Source: Bacteroidota bacterium | Lineage (GTDB): Bacteria > Bacteroidota > Bacteroidia > Flavobacteriales_D > Crocinitomicaceae | Direction of reading: 5' to 3' | Length of the DNA stretch: 6,944 nt | Assembly (NCBI GenBank): GCA_016866375.1 | Contig: VGMK01000108.1 | Span: 1-6,944, forward strand | In this document: piece after piece, positions 6,836-6,944 of the stretch | Layout of the letters: every line of letters begins with the position of its first letter | Position numbering within the stretch: position 1 is the stretch's first letter | Made by a program: the position numbers and the translations under genes | The notes under the pieces: generated by a model | Seen by the model: only the letters and a program-made list of their open reading frames with translations | The model's database searches: none | What the model was told of the DNA's origin: nothing

Positions 6836-6944
6836 ATGAAAAAATTAAAAGTTTACTCAATCGTTGTAGTCAGTTTTTTTTCACTAACTACACAAACCTT
6901 TAGTCAAACCAATGTTTTTGACGACATTATTGCAGCAAGCCCAG
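6836..6944 (+). CDS. Secreted protein, probable fasciclin (FAS1) domain protein, N-terminus only (3' end outside window)
   Basis: Thirty-six codons are visible from the ATG at 6836, which is preceded by an A/T-rich stretch typical of Bacteroidota translation starts. Residues 1-23 form a clear signal peptide: a Lys-rich start (MKKLK), a hydrophobic core (VYSIVVVSFFSL) and a likely cleavage site at TFS-Q. The mature part begins QTNVFDDIIAASP, which resembles the opening of FAS1 domains (of the form NVxDIIxxSPDHxxL), common in small secreted Bacteroidota adhesion-type proteins. Only about ten residues of the domain are seen, so the secreted status is much better supported than the family. The signal peptide region includes an eight-T run at 6874-6881. 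The gene lies 214 bases after queA and is probably a separate transcription unit. Confidence 0.6.
   Translation, partial: MKKLKVYSIVVVSFFSLTTQTFSQTNVFDDIIAASP

Overview
The window reads as chromosomal sequence from a Bacteroidota bacterium, most likely Flavobacteriia-like. It is AT-rich. Genes are preceded by A-rich stretches rather than Shine-Dalgarno sequences. The promoter in front of queA matches the Bacteroidota -33/-7 pattern (TTG, then TAnnTTTG). The protein families (GpmI, an MBOAT with a DHHW protein, an Ape1-like SGNH protein with LysM, a small secreted fasciclin-type protein) are also typical of that phylum. Genus cannot be assigned from this sequence. All real genes lie on the + strand.

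Layout: (1) 1-932 is the C-terminal part of cofactor-independent phosphoglycerate mutase (gpmI), cut by the left edge. (2) 933-1105 is a gap of 173 bases holding a perfect 12-base inverted repeat with widely separated arms. (3) 1106-5408 is a tightly packed three-gene unit with overlapping stops and starts: an AlgI-like membrane-bound O-acyltransferase, a membrane-anchored DHHW/AlgX-like SGNH protein, and a secreted SGNH hydrolase-fold protein ending in a LysM domain. (4) 5409-5562 is a 154-base gap with a small inverted repeat and a good promoter for the next gene. (5) 5563-6621 is queA. (6) 6622-6835 is a 214-base gap with another inverted repeat. (7) 6836 to the right edge is the start of a secreted protein, probably a fasciclin (FAS1) domain protein.

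The three-gene unit is the part worth attention. The MBOAT would move acyl groups (normally acetyl) across the inner membrane. The two SGNH-fold proteins would transfer them to, or remove them from, a glycan in the periplasm. The LysM domain makes peptidoglycan the most natural target, so the unit resembles PatA/PatB/Ape1 peptidoglycan O-acetylation in function, with AlgI/AlgX-type parts. Acetylation of an exported polysaccharide remains possible. Both SGNH proteins depart from the usual Asp just before the nucleophile Ser. gpmI and queA are ordinary housekeeping genes.
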